Notes under the pieces: generated by a model
What the model was told of the DNA's origin: nothing
The model's input: the letters and a program-made list of their open reading frames with translations, nothing else
The model's database searches: none
Part shown: positions 46,295 through 55,556 of the stretch, in pieces
Position numbering within the stretch: position 1 is the stretch's first letter
How the letters are laid out: every line of letters begins with the position of its first letter
Translations under genes and position numbers: made by a program
NCBI RefSeq assembly: GCF_034314105.1
Contig: NZ_JAVIWJ010000001.1
Location: 1,799,501-1,863,500, forward strand
Direction: 5' to 3'
DNA: 64,000 nt
From: Pseudomonas sp. AB6
Lineage (GTDB): Bacteria > Pseudomonadota > Gammaproteobacteria > Pseudomonadales > Pseudomonadaceae

Positions 46295-49200
46295 CTAAAT
46301 CAAGCGCTTATCAAGCAGTAGCGGTCCGGTAACGGCAGCACGACGGCGGCGAAAACGATCAAACCAAAGATAAACAACTGGCGTGGTATATAGCGTCAGT
46401 ACTTGGGATACCAGCAAACCACCCACGATGGCGATGCCCAACGGTTGGCGTAATTCCGAACCAGCTCCGTGTCCGAATGCCAGCGGCACCGCGCCCAGCA
46501 ACGCCGCCAACGAAGTCATGAGGATCGGCCGCAATCGTAACAAGCACCCTTCGCGCACTGCGTCGGCCGCAGACATCCCTTGTTTTTCGGCTGCCAACGT
46601 GAAGTCGACAATCATGATGGCGTTCTTTTTCACGATGCCGATTAACAAAATGATCCCAATCATGCCCAGCACCGATAAGTCTTGACCACAAATGATGAGC
46701 GCCAGGAGCGCTCCAAATCCGGCCGATGGCAAGGTGGAGATAATCGTTAGCGGGTGGATGGCGCTTTCATACAGCACTCCCAACACGATGTAGACGGTCA
46801 GGATCGCTGCGAGAATCAGCCAGGGTTGGGACTTCAGGGAATCCTGAAAAGCTTGGGCCGTGCCTTGGAAACCGCCGCGAACATTGTCCGGCAAAGCCAC
46901 TGCTAACGACGCCTGCTGGATAGCATTGACGGCCTCGCTCAATGCATGTCCTGGTGCTAGGTCAAACGACAGGGTGATGGCCGGAAAGATGCCTTGGTGG
47001 TTGATAATAATCGGGACCAACTCACTTTTGAGGTCAGCTAACAAATTCAACGGCACCAATGCGCCACTGTTCGACCGCACGTACAAGTGGCCAAGCGTTT
47101 CCAGCGACAATTGCCACTTCGGATCGAGTTCCAGGATGACGTGATTTTGGTCCAGCGCAGTGAACATGGTCGCGATCTGGCGCTGACCGAATGCGTCATA
47201 CAACACGTCATCAATGGCTTGAACTGTGACGCCCATCCGCGAGGCGGTGGCGCGATCGATGACCAATGTCGCTTGGGTAGTGGCGCGTTGCTGATCAGAC
47301 GTTACGTGTTGCAACTGCGGCAGGGTCTTGAGTTTGGCCAACAATACGCCGCTCCAGTGATCCAGCTCTTGGCTGTCCGGGTCTTGAAGTGTGTATTGAT
47401 ATTGGGTCTTGCTGGCCCTGCCACCAATCTGGATGTCTTGGTTAGCCTGCATGAACATCTTGATGCCGGGAATCTTGTCCAGTTGTGGCTGTAAACGTGC
47501 AATGACTTGTTGCGCCGAAGCGGTACGCTGGGCAAATGGCTTGAGGTTGATCATCACTTTACCCTGACTGATAGTCGGGTTAGGCCCTATCCAGAAATAG
47601 ACCTTTGCCACCGCCGGATCAGCACCCACGATATTCGACAGCAGCGCTACCTGATCACGCATGGCTTTGGGTGATATATCCGGCGCCGCCTCCGCAATGC
47701 CCTGAATCAGGCCATTGTCCTGTTGCGGAAAAAAGCCCTTGGGTATGTAAACATAAAGCGCTGCAGTGGCCAGAAATGTCGCCATCGCTACGGCCAGAGT
47801 GAGCCGTTGGTGAGCTAATACCCAATCCAGGCTGCGGCTGTAGCTGTCATGAACGCGGTTAAACGCGCTTTCACAAATCCGCGAAAAACGCCCTGGCTCA
47901 GGCTCTTCCTCTTCGCGTTTAAGCAGCCATGCACAGAGCATCGGTGTGACCGTCAGAGAGACAATGCATGACATTAAAATGGCAACGCTGACCGTCACCG
48001 CAAACTCGCGCATCAGCCGGCCGACAATGCCGCCCATCAACAGAATCGGTAGGAACACGGCAATCAGCGAGATGGTCATTGAAATAATTGTAAAACCTAC
48101 TTCTTGTAGTCCTTCCACTGCCGCCTGTATTTTCGTTTTGCCCATTTCCAGATGACGAACGATGTTTTCCATCACCACGATGGCATCATCGACCACAAAC
48201 CCGACTGCAATCGCCAAGCCCATGATCGAGAGGTTATCGAGGCTATAACCCAGCAGATACATAACGGCAAATGTTGCTACCAGCGACAACGGAATAGTCA
48301 GCGTCGGTATCAACGTCGCTGTTGCCTTGCGCAGAAATACAAAAATAACTACCACCACCAAGGCGATCGATAGCAACAGCGTAAATTGCACGTCGTTAAC
48401 CGAGGCCTCGATGGTTTGCGTGCGGTCACCCACCACCTGAACATGGACGTCTTTTGGCAACTGCGCGGTTAAAACCGGCAGCTTTGCTTTGATGGATGCG
48501 ATGGTTGACAAGACGTTGAAGCCAGGCTGCTTGTGAATGTCGACGATGATGCCGGGTTCGCCCTCAATGGCCGCAGCTTGTTGAGTGTCTTCTGCACCAT
48601 CAATGACGCTCCCCAAATCGCCCAGCTTGATCGGCACTCCGTTTTTATAAGCGACCACTTGTTCGCGATAGCCTTTGGGATCTAGCAACTGATCGGTTGC
48701 GCCTAAGGTGATCGAGCGATATTCGCCATCCAGGCTTCCCTTAGGCTGATCCAGGGTGCTGACCCCTATGATGCTGCGCACGTCTTCAAGTGTCAGACCG
48801 CGAGCAGCCAGTGCATCAGGATCGATTTGCACCCGTACTGCAGGTTTTTGTTCGCCATGGAAATCGATCAAGCCGACTCCGGGCATTTGCGACAACTGCT
48901 GCGCCAAGTAGTTATCAGCGTAAAGATCCAACTGGTGCAAGGTTTTGGTCGGTGACGTCAGGGCCAATGACAAAACCGTAAATTCAGCAGGATTGACCTT
49001 GTTGAAGGTCGGGGCGCTGGTCATGGTTTTCGGCAAGTTAGGGGTAGCGGTGTTGATTGCCGTTTGAACATCTAAAGCAGCACCGTCGATGTCACGGCTC
49101 AAATCGAACTGCAACACGATCTGGGTTTTGCCGGCAGCACTGGTCGAGGTCATTGAAGTAACCTGCGGCACTGCTGAGAACGCTCGTTCCAAGGGCGTCG

Positions 49201-49390
49201 CCACCGAGGTCGCCATGGTGTCCGCGCTGGCGCCGGACAACTTGGCCGTAACTTGAATGGTCGGAAAATCCACCGTCGGTAGCGGTGCAACCGGCAGTTG
49301 GAAGTAAGCAAAACCACCGAGCAGCATGATCCCGATAGCCAGAAGGCACAGGCCCACGCGGCGCTTGATCAAACCGGCTAAGGCGTTCAT
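46295..49390 (-). CDS. RND efflux pump, inner-membrane subunit (MdtB/MdtC/MuxC type)
   Basis: 1031 residues, normal RND length. Two repeats of six helices with large periplasmic loops; proton relay GFVVDDAIVVMENI in the fourth helix, and GIVKKNAIMIVDF in the second half. MdtC/MuxC-like start LPVAPLPTVDFPTIQV. Exports drugs or metabolites with proton antiport. ATGA overlap with the adaptor gene. In the Mdt and Mux systems two pump subunits are present; here only one follows. Confidence 0.94.
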   Translation of the reverse strand: MNALAGLIKRRVGLCLLAIGIMLLGGFAYFQLPVAPLPTVDFPTIQVTAKLSGASADTMATSVATPLERAFSAVPQVTSMTSTSAAGKTQIVLQFDLSRDIDGAALDVQTAINTATPNLPKTMTSAPTFNKVNPAEFTVLSLALTSPTKTLHQLDLYADNYLAQQLSQMPGVGLIDFHGEQKPAVRVQIDPDALAARGLTLEDVRSIIGVSTLDQPKGSLDGEYRSITLGATDQLLDPKGYREQVVAYKNGVPIKLGDLGSVIDGAEDTQQAAAIEGEPGIIVDIHKQPGFNVLSTIASIKAKLPVLTAQLPKDVHVQVVGDRTQTIEASVNDVQFTLLLSIALVVVVIFVFLRKATATLIPTLTIPLSLVATFAVMYLLGYSLDNLSIMGLAIAVGFVVDDAIVVMENIVRHLEMGKTKIQAAVEGLQEVGFTIISMTISLIAVFLPILLMGGIVGRLMREFAVTVSVAILMSCIVSLTVTPMLCAWLLKREEEEPEPGRFSRICESAFNRVHDSYSRSLDWVLAHQRLTLAVAMATFLATAALYVYIPKGFFPQQDNGLIQGIAEAAPDISPKAMRDQVALLSNIVGADPAVAKVYFWIGPNPTISQGKVMINLKPFAQRTASAQQVIARLQPQLDKIPGIKMFMQANQDIQIGGRASKTQYQYTLQDPDSQELDHWSGVLLAKLKTLPQLQHVTSDQQRATTQATLVIDRATASRMGVTVQAIDDVLYDAFGQRQIATMFTALDQNHVILELDPKWQLSLETLGHLYVRSNSGALVPLNLLADLKSELVPIIINHQGIFPAITLSFDLAPGHALSEAVNAIQQASLAVALPDNVRGGFQGTAQAFQDSLKSQPWLILAAILTVYIVLGVLYESAIHPLTIISTLPSAGFGALLALIICGQDLSVLGMIGIILLIGIVKKNAIMIVDFTLAAEKQGMSAADAVREGCLLRLRPILMTSLAALLGAVPLAFGHGAGSELRQPLGIAIVGGLLVSQVLTLYTTPVVYLWFDRFRRRRAAVTGPLLLDKRLI

Positions 49391-50574
49391 CGACTGACCT
49401 CTGCATTGGCCGGAGGTTGAGCGGTCACCACATCAGTCTTTACCACTGAGACTTTCACCCCTGCGGCAATTCTTGACTGACCTTGGACCACCACGGTTTC
49501 TCCCGGCGCCAGGCCTTTACGAATCCATTGCTGGCCATTAACTACCGAAGAAGCATCCACCAAGCGTGGTTCTACACGCTGATCGGAATTGACCACGTAT
49601 ACGAATGAACCTTTTTGCCCTTGTTGCACCGCATTGACGGACACAACCGTGGCATCGCGCTGAGTGTGGAGCAAGACTCTGGCGCTCACCAATTGACCCG
49701 GCCACAGTTGCGAGGTGTCGTTGTTGAACTGGGCTTTGAGCTGGATTTGGCCGCTGCCGGCAGCGACCTGACTGTCGATAAAGCTGAGCTGGCCGGTTGC
49801 AATTTCCTGCTTGCCGTCGCGACTCATTGCAACTACCTGCAGCGGATGACGGGTGTTCTCTTCGAGAATTTCAGCCAAGGCATCCTGGCTGACTGAGAAC
49901 GCCACGGAAATGGGGTTCATCTGGGTGATGGTGACCAATCCAGTCGCGTCAGCGCCATGGGCGATGGAGCCTACGTCAAGCAAACGCTGGCCGGTGCGGC
50001 CGGTCAGCGGTGCGGTAATTTGGGTGAAACTCAACTGTAACTTAGCGTTGTCCAATGCAGCCTGATCGGCCTGAACCGTGGCTTGTTGCGCCGCCAGCTC
50101 GGCGCGAAACGTATCAACATCTTGAGTCGGCCCCGCCTTCGCCGCTGCCAGCTTACTGGCCCGGTCCAGATTGACGCGCAGATTGGCAACTTGTGCCTGG
50201 TCTTTGGCGACCAACGCTTGGGCTTGCGCCACCTGAGCCTGATAAACCCGTGGGTCAATCTGCGCCAACTGCGCGCCGGATTTCACTATCTGGCCTTCGT
50301 TGAAAAATACTTTTTGCAACTCTCCATCGACCCGGACCCGTACGTTGACGGTGTTGAGAGCCTGAACGTTACCAATGGCATCAAGCCAGATCGGTAAGTC
50401 TTGCTGCTGCACCTGTTGCTGGGTCACCGGAACCACCGCATCAGCGGGCACGCTTGGGATAGTCTGGACCCTGCCTGGCCAGAACTGGCGAACCAAGACC
50501 GCGATGATCACCGCAACGATCAGTGCAATAAGTCGAAATCGACGACGAGAGGAAACAGGTTGCACCGAAGTCAT
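49387..50574 (-). CDS. RND periplasmic adaptor (membrane fusion protein)
   Basis: 395 residues. N-terminal membrane anchor (about 11-27), then the biotinyl-lipoyl-like half NVRVRVDGELQKVFFNEGQIVKSGAQLAQID, an alpha-hairpin (about 105-175), FTQITAPLTGRTGQRLLDVGS and the beta-barrel domain. MdtA-like. Links the pump to the outer-membrane factor. ATGA overlaps on both sides show one translational unit. Confidence 0.94.
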   Translation of the reverse strand: MTSVQPVSSRRRFRLIALIVAVIIAVLVRQFWPGRVQTIPSVPADAVVPVTQQQVQQQDLPIWLDAIGNVQALNTVNVRVRVDGELQKVFFNEGQIVKSGAQLAQIDPRVYQAQVAQAQALVAKDQAQVANLRVNLDRASKLAAAKAGPTQDVDTFRAELAAQQATVQADQAALDNAKLQLSFTQITAPLTGRTGQRLLDVGSIAHGADATGLVTITQMNPISVAFSVSQDALAEILEENTRHPLQVVAMSRDGKQEIATGQLSFIDSQVAAGSGQIQLKAQFNNDTSQLWPGQLVSARVLLHTQRDATVVSVNAVQQGQKGSFVYVVNSDQRVEPRLVDASSVVNGQQWIRKGLAPGETVVVQGQSRIAAGVKVSVVKTDVVTAQPPANAEVSR

Positions 50575-52022
50575 GGACGGGAGGCCTGAAGAGAGGAAAA
50601 GGAAGTGGATGGCGTGACGTCGCTAGCAACGCTGGCGGGGCTGAAATCACCGCCCAGAGCCCTAAACAAGCCTACAGCGGCTTGCAAGTGTTGCAGCCTT
50701 ACTTGCAGCAAAGTGTCTTCAGCTTGGTATTGGGTGCGTTCGACGATCAGCAATGTTTGGAAGTCAGTCGATCCCAGGCGATAGCGAACTTGCGCCAATC
50801 TCGCCGCTTCTCGGGCGGAAGTGACGGCCGCCACATTTAACGTATAACTCTGGTCGAGCTGATGTGCCGCGCTCAGTTGAGTCTGTACGTCCTGCAAGGC
50901 CTCAATCACCGATTCGCGATAGCTGGAGGTCAACTCCTGAACATGAGCCTGATCCAAATGCAATTGTCCCTTGAGCTGTCCTCCGGCAAACACCGGCTGA
51001 CCCAAGGTGCCGAGCATGCTCCAGATGTTGCTGCCGCTGAGGGTGTCGATACCGCCTTGAAGATCGAGTGAAAGATTGGGTAGAAAGGCTGCTCGTGCGA
51101 CGCCGACATCAAAGTTGGCGGATCTCAAACGCGCTTCGGCCGCTTGAATGTCGGGGCGTTGACGCAACAGGCCGACCGGCAGGCCAGCGCGGGGGTTAGG
51201 TACGGCCAAATTGTTAAGACCCACTTGAGTGACCTTGAAACCCTGTGGCGGTACCCCAACCAAAACTGCGAGCTGATACAGCGCCATGTCACGTTGCTGC
51301 CGCAGTGGTGGGACTGCAGCTTGAAACGTCTGGAGCGCATTACGTTGCTGTTCGACTTCCAGGTTCGAAACGGCGCCTTGGGCCGCTTGAACGTTCACCA
51401 GATCCAGCACCTGTTGCGCGTCACCGGCAATCGACTGGGCCAAGCGCAGCCGATCGTCTAGGGACAACACTTGGAAATACGTATTGGCAATATTCGCTCC
51501 GAGAGTCATGCGTAACGTTTGAGCATCGAAAGCACTGGCATGGGCTAACGCGGTCGAGGAATCTGCGGCGGCCCGTTGTTTACCCCAGAAATCGACCTCA
51601 TAGGTCGCATCAGCAAACGCGCTGCGCTTTTGCGTGGTGCCGTAGTTATTCTGGCGCTGAAAGTTGCCGCCCAAGGACAGCAGTGGGTATTTCGCGGCGC
51701 CCGTAACTTGAGCTAAGGCTTGCGCTTCGTCGATCCGACTGACCGCCGCCTTAAGCGTGTAATTGTCCGTTAACCCTTTAGCGACAAGGCCATTGAGTTC
51801 GTCACTGTGAAACTCTTCCCACCAGGGACCACCCGGCGTCGAGGCGCCAGTCAAACCTTGTACAGCATCCCAAGCGGGTGCAATCGGCACCTGGGGCTGA
51901 TGATACGAAGGCACCAACGAACAACCACCGAGCAATAATCCTGCGGTGAACGCCAGTGACCTTGGGACTCGCCCTGACGCTAAACGCGTTACAACTCTCG
52001 ACGGCATAGATGCACCTGACAT
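50571..52022 (-). CDS. RND outer-membrane factor (NodT/OprM type)
   Basis: 483 residues. Lipoprotein signal with LLGGC, followed by SLVPSYHQPQVPIAPAW and two TolC-like repeats (ANTYFQVLSLDDRLRLAQ, NFDVGVARAAFLPNLSLDLQGG). It forms the outer-membrane exit duct. First gene of the efflux operon. The ATG at 52022 and one five codons later (52007, with AGG upstream) are both possible starts. Confidence 0.93.
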   Translation of the reverse strand: MSGASMPSRVVTRLASGRVPRSLAFTAGLLLGGCSLVPSYHQPQVPIAPAWDAVQGLTGASTPGGPWWEEFHSDELNGLVAKGLTDNYTLKAAVSRIDEAQALAQVTGAAKYPLLSLGGNFQRQNNYGTTQKRSAFADATYEVDFWGKQRAAADSSTALAHASAFDAQTLRMTLGANIANTYFQVLSLDDRLRLAQSIAGDAQQVLDLVNVQAAQGAVSNLEVEQQRNALQTFQAAVPPLRQQRDMALYQLAVLVGVPPQGFKVTQVGLNNLAVPNPRAGLPVGLLRQRPDIQAAEARLRSANFDVGVARAAFLPNLSLDLQGGIDTLSGSNIWSMLGTLGQPVFAGGQLKGQLHLDQAHVQELTSSYRESVIEALQDVQTQLSAAHQLDQSYTLNVAAVTSAREAARLAQVRYRLGSTDFQTLLIVERTQYQAEDTLLQVRLQHLQAAVGLFRALGGDFSPASVASDVTPSTSFSSLQASRP

Positions 52023-52046
52023 GTGCTGATCATTCCCAATTTCTTA

Positions 52047-52060
52047 GTGGGACATCCCAC
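52047..52060. promoter_or_regulatory. Inverted repeat upstream of RND operon
   Basis: GTGGGA-CA-TCCCAC, six-base arms. Placed within the leader or core promoter of the outer-membrane factor gene. Candidate binding site for an adjacent response regulator or a repressor. Confidence 0.35.
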
Positions 52061-52121
52061 CAACGAATGAAGGATAACCAGCCGCGACTGTCACTGCAGT
52101 CCTCGGAACCTAAACATTTAT

Positions 52122-52310
52122 TTAATAAGCCAAGGGCCTAAGTACGGACCTCACAGGCCACAACACTGGAGACTTCGGATGGCCATAAAGGGTCTCGCGC
52201 TCGCCCAGACAGGTTTTTAATTCTTCAATCCCACGCTTTTTGTAAAACGCATGCAGCGGGGCATGGCAGAAGAAGCCGACACTCCCAAAGCCGCTGAAAG
52301 GGAATATCAC
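52122..52310 (-). pseudogene. Possible 3' fragment of a GNAT acetyltransferase gene
   Basis: An open frame of about 62 codons reads VGFFCHAPLHAFYKKRGIEEL and later VLRPLAY. FYKKRGIE resembles motif B (FYEKxGF) and the tail the C-terminus of GNAT enzymes. There is no room or in-frame start for the N-terminal domain; a stop lies just upstream. Could also be a chance frame. Confidence 0.3.
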
Positions 52311-52339
52311 CCGTTCAGGTTGCCTCTAAAAAGACTTGA

Positions 52340-53023
52340 TCACTCGTCACACGATTCAAATAGATACCCCGCCCCCGCTACCGTTCGGATCAGAGAGCGG
52401 TCGAACCCCTCATCCAGCTTGCGACGCAGGCGATAAATATGTTTATCGATAACATTGTCATTAGGGTCAAACGCGTAATCCCACGCGCTCTCCAATAGCA
52501 TGTCGCGTGTCACCACTTGGTCGGCATGGCGCATGAGTTTGGCCAAGATCAGCGACTCCCGATATTGCAAAACGATCACCCGACCCTGCCGCGTTACCGA
52601 ACGCGTGGCGCAGTCAAGCTGCACCTCCCCAACGGATACGATTTGCGAGCTTGGAGCAGGTCTATCAGCGGTGCGGAGCAACGCATCAAGGCGCGCCAAT
52701 ACCTCAACGAAGGCATAAGGTTTGGTCACGTAATCATCGCACCCAGCCTGCAAACCCTCGACACGGTGTTGCGTCGAACCTTGCGCACTAAGCATCAGGA
52801 TTGGTGTACGCAGGCCCCTATCTCGTAACGTGCGAACTAGTACCAGACCGTCCACGCCCGGCAAACGCCGATCAACGATCAAAGCGTCATAAATACCTTC
52901 CAGGGCCATGGCCAAGCCGCTGACGCCTTCGTCGGCAGCATCGGCAACATGCCCGCTCTCATTCAAGCCACGCACCAGGTAAGCCGCAGTGCGAGCGTCG
53001 TCTTCAATTACCAGTATCCGCAC
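52340..53023 (-). CDS. OmpR-family response regulator next to RND operon
   Basis: 227 residues. REC with ILVIEDDARTAAYL, phospho-acceptor in IVDRRLPGVDG and YVTKPY; winged-helix C-domain ending VAGAGYLF. Upstream of and on the same strand as the efflux operon. No kinase gene follows it; the nearest kinase belongs to the divergent regulator. It likely regulates the RND operon or is cross-phosphorylated (inferred). Confidence 0.92.
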   Translation of the reverse strand: MRILVIEDDARTAAYLVRGLNESGHVADAADEGVSGLAMALEGIYDALIVDRRLPGVDGLVLVRTLRDRGLRTPILMLSAQGSTQHRVEGLQAGCDDYVTKPYAFVEVLARLDALLRTADRPAPSSQIVSVGEVQLDCATRSVTRQGRVIVLQYRESLILAKLMRHADQVVTRDMLLESAWDYAFDPNDNVIDKHIYRLRRKLDEGFDRSLIRTVAGAGYLFESCDE

Positions 53024-53091
53024 AATGACCTCAATGGAACCGCAGCTAAACTTTTGTTCATGTTGACGCGACCTTCCCGTTCATCGCGCAT

Positions 53092-53106
53092 TGGCACACT
53101 ATGCCA
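53092..53106. promoter_or_regulatory. Inverted repeat between divergent response regulators
   Basis: TGGCA-CACTA-TGCCA lies midway between the starts at 53023 and 53165. It could be an operator for either regulator, but OmpR-type proteins usually prefer direct repeats, so this is weak. Confidence 0.3.
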
Positions 53107-53164
53107 CCACTGAGGAAAACTGTACCCAATCCTCACCGCCCATCTATCGAGGACGGCATCGCCC

Positions 53165-53857
53165 ATGACCCACGTACTCATCGTCGAGGACGACGCACCT
53201 ACTGCCAACGAAATCAAGGCCGCGCTGCAAGACCATGGGTTCGAAGCGACCTGCGTTGAAAATGGTCGTGACGGGCTGATGAATGCGTTCAGTGGCGATT
53301 TCGACATCATTGTGCTGGACCGAATGCTGCCCGGAGCAGTGGATGGATTGGGTGTGCTAACCGCTTTACGCGCCGCAGGTATTGCCACGCCGGTGTTGAT
53401 TTTGAGCGCGTTGAATGCGCTGGATGAGCGCGTCCGCGGGTTACGGGCGGGCGGCGATGATTACCTGACCAAGCCCTTCGAGTTTATCGAGCTGACCGCG
53501 CGCTTGGATGCTCTGATCCGTCGTCGGGTCTCGCCGCCAGGCCAAGAGCGCGAAAGTCGGTTGAAGGTCGGTCAACTTGACGTCGATCTGTTGGCCCGTA
53601 CGGTACGGCGGGGCGAGAGAACTATCGACTTGTTACCTCGCGAGTACGCCCTGCTTGAATACCTGATGCGCCATGCTGGGCAAGTCATCACCCGCACCAT
53701 GCTGTTTGAGGCGGTTTGGAATTACAGTTATGACGAGCGAACCAATGTCATTGAAGTGCATATCGGTCGATTACGTCGAAAGGTCGATGGCGAAGGCGAC
53801 GATCCAATGATTCATACCGTACGTGGAGCTGGCTATGTTCTCCGTTCACCTGAGTGA
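53165..53857 (+). CDS. OmpR-family response regulator of a two-component pair
   Basis: 230 residues. REC with VLIVEDDAPTANEI, IIVLDRMLPGAVDG (one extra residue compared with the usual spacing), and YLTKPF; winged-helix C-domain ending VRGAGYVL. The kinase gene starts inside its 3' end (23-nt overlap), so they are translated together. Confidence 0.93.
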   Translation: MTHVLIVEDDAPTANEIKAALQDHGFEATCVENGRDGLMNAFSGDFDIIVLDRMLPGAVDGLGVLTALRAAGIATPVLILSALNALDERVRGLRAGGDDYLTKPFEFIELTARLDALIRRRVSPPGQERESRLKVGQLDVDLLARTVRRGERTIDLLPREYALLEYLMRHAGQVITRTMLFEAVWNYSYDERTNVIEVHIGRLRRKVDGEGDDPMIHTVRGAGYVLRSPE

Positions 53858-55196
53858 AATTCCACGCACTATCAGCTTTCGCACTGGCCTGATGTTTCTG
53901 GGTTTGTTCGGCTTTTCGTTTCTGGCGCTATTTGGCTACATCTACTGGCAAACTGCGGTCTACCTCAAGGCCGAGGCGGACACCGCCCTAATACGCCAAG
54001 TTGATAATCGAAGCCGACAGACGCCTGAGTTGCGTGAGCAGGAAATCCGCAAACACGACCTTCAAGACGTTAACGCACGCCTCCCCCACTCGTTGTTCGA
54101 TGGACAAGGCAATCTCATTGCAGGCGCCATAGAAACACTGCCCGCGTTCAAAGCGTACGACCAACCTGACGAGTTTCTCTGGGAAAAACCTAACGGCAGT
54201 AAACGCCCCATTCGCTTCATGGTTCATAAACTTGAAGACGGTAAGACGCTTCTGGTCGCCCAGGACATGCACGACATTCATGAATTTGACGAACTACTGG
54301 TCAATGCACTGGTATCCGGTGGATGCCTGTTGCTGGTCGTGGGCCTGATCGGATCGATTGGGTTGGGGTACATGGCTCGTCGCAGGCTTGACACCCTCAG
54401 CTCCTCGATTAAACAAATCGTAGAAGGTGACCTTAGCCGACGCTTGCCGACCCGGGGCAACCGCGATGACATCGATCGCTTGGCCAATGTGGTCAACGGC
54501 ATGCTAGATGAGCTAGAACGACTGATGAGCGAAGTCAAGGGTGTCTGTGACGACATTGCTCATGACCTGCGCACGCCATTGACACGGTTGATTGCCGGAC
54601 TGGAAAGGGCCCAACGACGTGGCCTATTGGAAGAGGATTACGCATTGACCGTGGACTCGGCGCTTAATGAGGCCCGCGGGTTGCTGCTCACCTTTCGTGC
54701 GCTGCTAAGGATCTCCGAAATCGAAGACAGTGCACGCCGCAGTAGTTTCGCCAAGGTCGATCTAAACCGCATCGGTGCTGACGCCGCCGAGTTCTTCGAG
54801 CCACTGGCCGAAGAGCGAGGTATGACCCTAACGTTCGAACCCGCACCAACGCCTGCAACTCTAGCGGGCGATGCGCAACTGCTATTCGATGCGGCGTGTA
54901 ATTTGTTGGATAACGCCATTAAGTTTTCACCCGACAACAGCCGTATTCGGGTCACCGTGGGAAGTGCTGTTGGCGGCCCGTGCTTGATCGTCAGCGACAA
55001 CGGTCCCGGCATTCCAGAAATCGAACGAGAAGCTGTATTCAGGCGGTTGTACCGTTCTGAATCCAGTCGGCATACGCCGGGCAACGGCCTGGGGCTAAGC
55101 ATGGTCGCGGCGGTGGCTCGTTTGCACGATATGACGCTTGAGGTGTCTGATGCCAAACCGGGGTGTCAGATTATCTTGAGAGGTGCCAAGCGTTAG
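53835..55196 (+). CDS. Membrane sensor histidine kinase
   Basis: 453 residues from the ATG at 53835 (GGAG upstream); a GTG at 53823 is possible. Two membrane helices (about 20-40 and 160-185) enclose a periplasmic loop of about 120 residues. HAMP follows, then HisKA with DDIAHDLRTPLTRL and HATPase with NLLDNAIKFS, DNGPGIP and GNGLGLSMV. Partner of the overlapping regulator; may also serve the divergent regulator, which has no kinase of its own. Signal unknown. Its position next to the efflux operon and envelope-modification genes suggests an envelope stress role. Confidence 0.92.
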   Translation: MFSVHLSEIPRTISFRTGLMFLGLFGFSFLALFGYIYWQTAVYLKAEADTALIRQVDNRSRQTPELREQEIRKHDLQDVNARLPHSLFDGQGNLIAGAIETLPAFKAYDQPDEFLWEKPNGSKRPIRFMVHKLEDGKTLLVAQDMHDIHEFDELLVNALVSGGCLLLVVGLIGSIGLGYMARRRLDTLSSSIKQIVEGDLSRRLPTRGNRDDIDRLANVVNGMLDELERLMSEVKGVCDDIAHDLRTPLTRLIAGLERAQRRGLLEEDYALTVDSALNEARGLLLTFRALLRISEIEDSARRSSFAKVDLNRIGADAAEFFEPLAEERGMTLTFEPAPTPATLAGDAQLLFDAACNLLDNAIKFSPDNSRIRVTVGSAVGGPCLIVSDNGPGIPEIEREAVFRRLYRSESSRHTPGNGLGLSMVAAVARLHDMTLEVSDAKPGCQIILRGAKR

Positions 55197-55556
55197 ACGC
55201 TTTCACTTTCGCCCAGGTGTTTTTTCAAACGGCCTCACATTTTTTTGACAAAGACTAGAGGATGATTGCGCACGCGATGAATCGCGTTGTCCGCTCGCCT
55301 GCATTAATCGTGATTTAAAGGCTCTAATCCGGGCCTCTCGCAACAACTAATCGGTTCAAACGGATACCGATTAGCGATGGACGTTAGTACGAAATCGTTA
55401 ACGGCTGATTCTTATCCCATACGCGCGAGTCTTTTAATGTCATCGAATTGCACCATGCTCACGCCGCAACAATAAAAAGCATACCCTCCTTCGAATTAGT
55501 TATTCGAGACACCCTTGGCGTTGCACAACGTCAACGCCATGCGTAAGGAAACAACA
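55197..55556. other. 360-bp intergenic region, AT-rich
   Basis: No gene. It contains the hairpin CTAATCGGT...ACCGATTAG (55347-55374, perfect 9-bp arms) and AT-rich DNA before the LTA-synthase gene that probably holds its promoter. A T-rich tail after the kinase stop (55218-55248) is not preceded by a good stem. Confidence 0.45.

Larger units (their letters stand above)
52023..52339. other. 317-bp region upstream of the efflux operon
   Basis: Holds the inverted repeat GTGGGACATCCCAC (52047-52060), 25 bp before the first ATG, which may be an operator, and the GNAT-like fragment at 52122-52310. The operon promoter itself was not placed. Confidence 0.5.
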
